From JBJXGE01 sp046154185 (lineage in GTDB: Bacteria; Planctomycetota; UBA8108; UBA1146; JAJFFE01), in assembly GCA_046154185.1 (NCBI GenBank), contig JBJXGE010000061.1, positions 1 through 25,167 of the forward strand: a stretch of 25,167 nt of DNA, given 5' to 3'. How positions within the stretch are numbered: the stretch's first letter is position 1; every line of letters starts with the position of its first letter. The notes beneath the pieces are model-generated. The model ran no database searches and was not told the DNA's origin. It saw only the letters and a list, made by a program, of their open reading frames with translations. Positions 23,503-25,167 of the stretch are shown in pieces. The position numbers and the translations under genes were made by a program.

Positions 23503-24807
23503 GTGACGGCAGGGCGTGAATCTCTTCTGGCTGAGTTCGCGTGGCGTGGACTCTTGCATCAAACGGCGGGCGCTGAAATCGAGGCGCACCTCGCGACGCC
23601 GGGTCGCGTCGGCTATGCCGGTTTCGATCCCACGGCCGATAGTCTCACGGTCGGGAACCTCGTGCCGATGATTCTGCTGCGCCATTGGCAACTCGCGGGT
23701 CATCGGCCGATCGTGCTCATGGGCGGCGGCACCGGACTGATCGGCGATCCATCCGGCAAAGATAGCGAACGCCAGTTGCAGTCGGAGGAACAAGTCGCCG
23801 CAAACGTCGCGAGCCAGCAGCGCATCTTTGCGCGCGTGCTCGATTTTTCGGCGCCGCCGAGCGTGCGCCCGCTCGTTCTCAATAACGCCGATTGGCTCGT
23901 GCGGCTCGGTTACATCGAGATGCTACGCACGGTCGGAAAATACTTCTCGGTCAACGTGATGATGCAGAAGGACTCCGTGCGGACGCGACTCGAGAGCCGC
24001 GACCAAGGCATCAGTTACACCGAATTCAGCTACCAGATACTGCAGGCCTATGACTTTCTCCATTTGCGCCGCGCGCACGGCTGCACCGTGCAGATGTCGG
24101 GGTCGGACCAGTTCGGCAACATCATCGCGGGTATGGACCTCATCCGGCGCGAACTCGGTTCGGAGGCGGGGGAGAGCTATGCCATCACCGCGCCGCTCGT
24201 CACGCGCTCCGATGGCAAGAAGTTCGGGAAGAGCGAAGCTGGCGCGGTGTGGTTGAGCGCCGAGCGCACGAGCCCGTATGCGTTCTACCAATTTTGGTTG
24301 AATGTGGATGACGTGGATGCGATTGCGCACTTGAAGCGGTTCACGTTTCTGCCGCGCGCTGAGATCGAAGCGTTGGTTGCGGCGCAACAAGCCGCGCCGC
24401 ACGAACGGGCCGCGCAGCGCGTGCTCGCCCGCCAGCTTGTCGAAATGTTGCACGGTCCGAGCGAGTTCGCTCGCGTCGAACTCGCGAGCCAAGCGCTCTT
24501 CGGGAAGGGCGACGTGCGCAGTCTCGACGCGGAACTGCTCAAAGAAGTTTTCGCCGGCGTGCCGAGTTCGGTGCATGAGGCGCGGCTCTTGAGTGGCGAG
24601 GGCGTCGCGCTTCTTGACGTGCTCACGCAGACGACGCTCGCGCCATCGAAGCGACAAGCGCGCGAGTTTTTGGCGAATGGCGCCGTGTTCGTCAACGGTC
24701 AGAAGGCGGCGGCGGACGCGGTGCTGAAAACGACCGACCTATTGCACGGCAAAACGATTCTCTTGCGCCGCGGCAAGAAAGACTGGCACGCGACTGAGTG
24801 GCGATGA
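23503..24807 (+). CDS. tyrS: Tyrosyl-tRNA synthetase TyrRS
   Basis: A 434-residue class I aminoacyl-tRNA synthetase that charges tRNA(Tyr). The catalytic domain shows GFDPTADSLTVGNLVP (40-55), GGGTGLIGDPSGK (74-86), NADWL, the tyrosine-site region FSYQILQAYDFLHL, SGSDQFGNI and the KMSKS-class loop KFGKS (240-244). The C-terminal S4-like RNA-binding domain has PSKRQAREFLANGAVFVNG. The HIGH motif reads TVGN at 49-52, so both His are replaced. Length fits the family (about 420). The GTG at 23503 gives the family N-terminus; AAGGGAAGG lies ten bases in front. A longer in-frame extension to 23269 overlaps the ChaN-type gene and is not used. The short 25-base spacing suggests a shared transcript with that gene. 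Confidence 0.96.
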   Translation: MTAGRESLLAEFAWRGLLHQTAGAEIEAHLATPGRVGYAGFDPTADSLTVGNLVPMILLRHWQLAGHRPIVLMGGGTGLIGDPSGKDSERQLQSEEQVAANVASQQRIFARVLDFSAPPSVRPLVLNNADWLVRLGYIEMLRTVGKYFSVNVMMQKDSVRTRLESRDQGISYTEFSYQILQAYDFLHLRRAHGCTVQMSGSDQFGNIIAGMDLIRRELGSEAGESYAITAPLVTRSDGKKFGKSEAGAVWLSAERTSPYAFYQFWLNVDDVDAIAHLKRFTFLPRAEIEALVAAQQAAPHERAAQRVLARQLVEMLHGPSEFARVELASQALFGKGDVRSLDAELLKEVFAGVPSSVHEARLLSGEGVALLDVLTQTTLAPSKRQAREFLANGAVFVNGQKAAADAVLKTTDLLHGKTILLRRGKKDWHATEWR

Positions 24808-24825
24808 CGCCGGTCGCTGCGTAGT

Positions 24826-25032
24826 TCAACGACTCGCGGGAGGGGGCGGCGACGTGGAGTCGTCGCCGCCACTGGCCCCGCGCCGTTTCGCGAGCGCCTG
24901 TCGCAGCAGGTATTCGATCTGCCCGTTAATGCTGCGCATCTCTTGGCTCGCCCAACCGCGGAGCTGCTCGAGCACATCCGGCGGGAGTCGCACCAAGTAG
25001 GGTTTTCGTTCCGGCGCCGGTTCTTTACCCAT
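24826..25032 (-). CDS. Arc-type ribbon-helix-helix DNA-binding protein
   Basis: A 68-residue protein. The ribbon strand is KPYLVRLPPDV (about 10-20), then helix A (LEQLRGWASQEMR) and helix B after SINGQIE (YLLRQALAKR), the Arc/MetJ-like arrangement that dimerises to bind DNA. A Gly/Ser/Pro-rich tail follows. GGGAAG eight bases before the ATG supports the start. It is convergent with tyrS, 18 bases away, and directly downstream of the cluster of inverted repeats at the right edge, which could be its operator. No toxin gene is visible in the window, so an antitoxin role cannot be claimed. Confidence 0.8.
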   Translation of the reverse strand: MGKEPAPERKPYLVRLPPDVLEQLRGWASQEMRSINGQIEYLLRQALAKRRGASGGDDSTSPPPPASR

Positions 25033-25048
25033 GGTTCGCGCTTCCCGA

Positions 25049-25082
25049 GTGGAGTCGTGCCCGGATCGGGCACGGACTCCAC
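25049..25082. repeat. Long near-perfect inverted repeat upstream of the RHH gene
   Basis: GTGGAGTCGTGCCCG (25049-25063) pairs with CGGGCACGGACTCCAC (25067-25082), one bulged G, three-base loop. It lies 16 bases before the ATG of the ribbon-helix-helix gene, so it overlaps where its promoter or leader should be. An operator for that protein is the simplest reading. Confidence 0.6.
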
Positions 25083-25115
25083 CGACGTGTTTGGTCTTGC
25101 GCGCAACTCATTGGT

Positions 25116-25162
25116 ACAACGTGCCGGCATTGATGACCGGCGTTGTGCGCTCGGCGCACAAC
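25116..25162. repeat. Two overlapping, mutually exclusive hairpins near the right edge
   Basis: Hairpin 1: ACAACG (25116-25121) and CCGG (25124-25127) pair with CCGG (25137-25140) and CGTTGT (25141-25146), with a two-base bulge. Hairpin 2: GTTGTGCGC (25142-25150) pairs exactly with GCGCACAAC (25154-25162) around TCG. They share GTTGT, so only one can form at a time. No T-run follows in the window. The gene they belong to may lie off the right edge. Confidence 0.5.
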
Positions 25163-25167
25163 ACGAC

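Overview
The window is GC-rich bacterial chromosome from an organism I cannot name from sequence alone. Lipobox and signal-peptide proteins, a ChaN-like protein, a GmhB-like phosphatase, a gingipain-like C25 protease, an M14 peptidase of the type seen in Planctomycetota, Acidobacteriota and Myxococcota, and a REP-associated transposase of the long form point to an uncultured Gram-negative-type lineage such as Planctomycetota or Myxococcota. This is an inference. There are no rRNA or tRNA genes, no CRISPR array and no prophage.

Layout. Positions 1-4545 (minus strand) hold a secreted C25 cysteine protease of 1259 residues followed by the start of a secreted repeat-type surface protein that runs off the left edge. 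Positions 4743-7609 (minus) are a two-gene unit, a MATE exporter and a GlcD-type FAD oxidase, joined by a one-base TAATG overlap. Positions 7771-11897 (plus) carry a DUF4198-type periplasmic protein, an RskA-like anti-sigma factor without a visible sigma gene, the lipoate genes lipB-lipA with a GTGA overlap, and a small four-helix membrane protein. A poorly coding gap follows, then a secreted M14 zinc carboxypeptidase-like protein (12207-14870). A REP-associated tyrosine transposase (15115-16128, minus) sits between palindromes. Next come an XRE-type regulator (plus), a lipoprotein and a class I/II aminotransferase (both minus).

The gap at 18880-19267 is the most unusual place in the window. 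It holds a near-consensus plus-strand promoter, a 5' hairpin and a strong intrinsic terminator that together would make an RNA of about 100 nt with no credible reading frame: a candidate small RNA with a C-rich exposed loop. To its right lie a divergent TIM-barrel sugar isomerase-like gene (minus), a GmhB-like HAD phosphatase, a ChaN-domain protein fused to a hydrolase-like region that seems to lack its catalytic serine, and tyrS, whose HIGH motif reads TVGN (all plus). A ribbon-helix-helix protein gene (minus) and a cluster of inverted repeats close the right edge.

How the genes relate: most are independent housekeeping or envelope genes. Clear working units are lipB-lipA (lipoyl cofactor synthesis), MATE-glcD (translationally coupled, shared role unknown), and the C25 protease with its neighbouring surface protein (possible protease and substrate or co-secreted pair). 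Long ORFs opposite real genes are a result of the high GC content and were left out.
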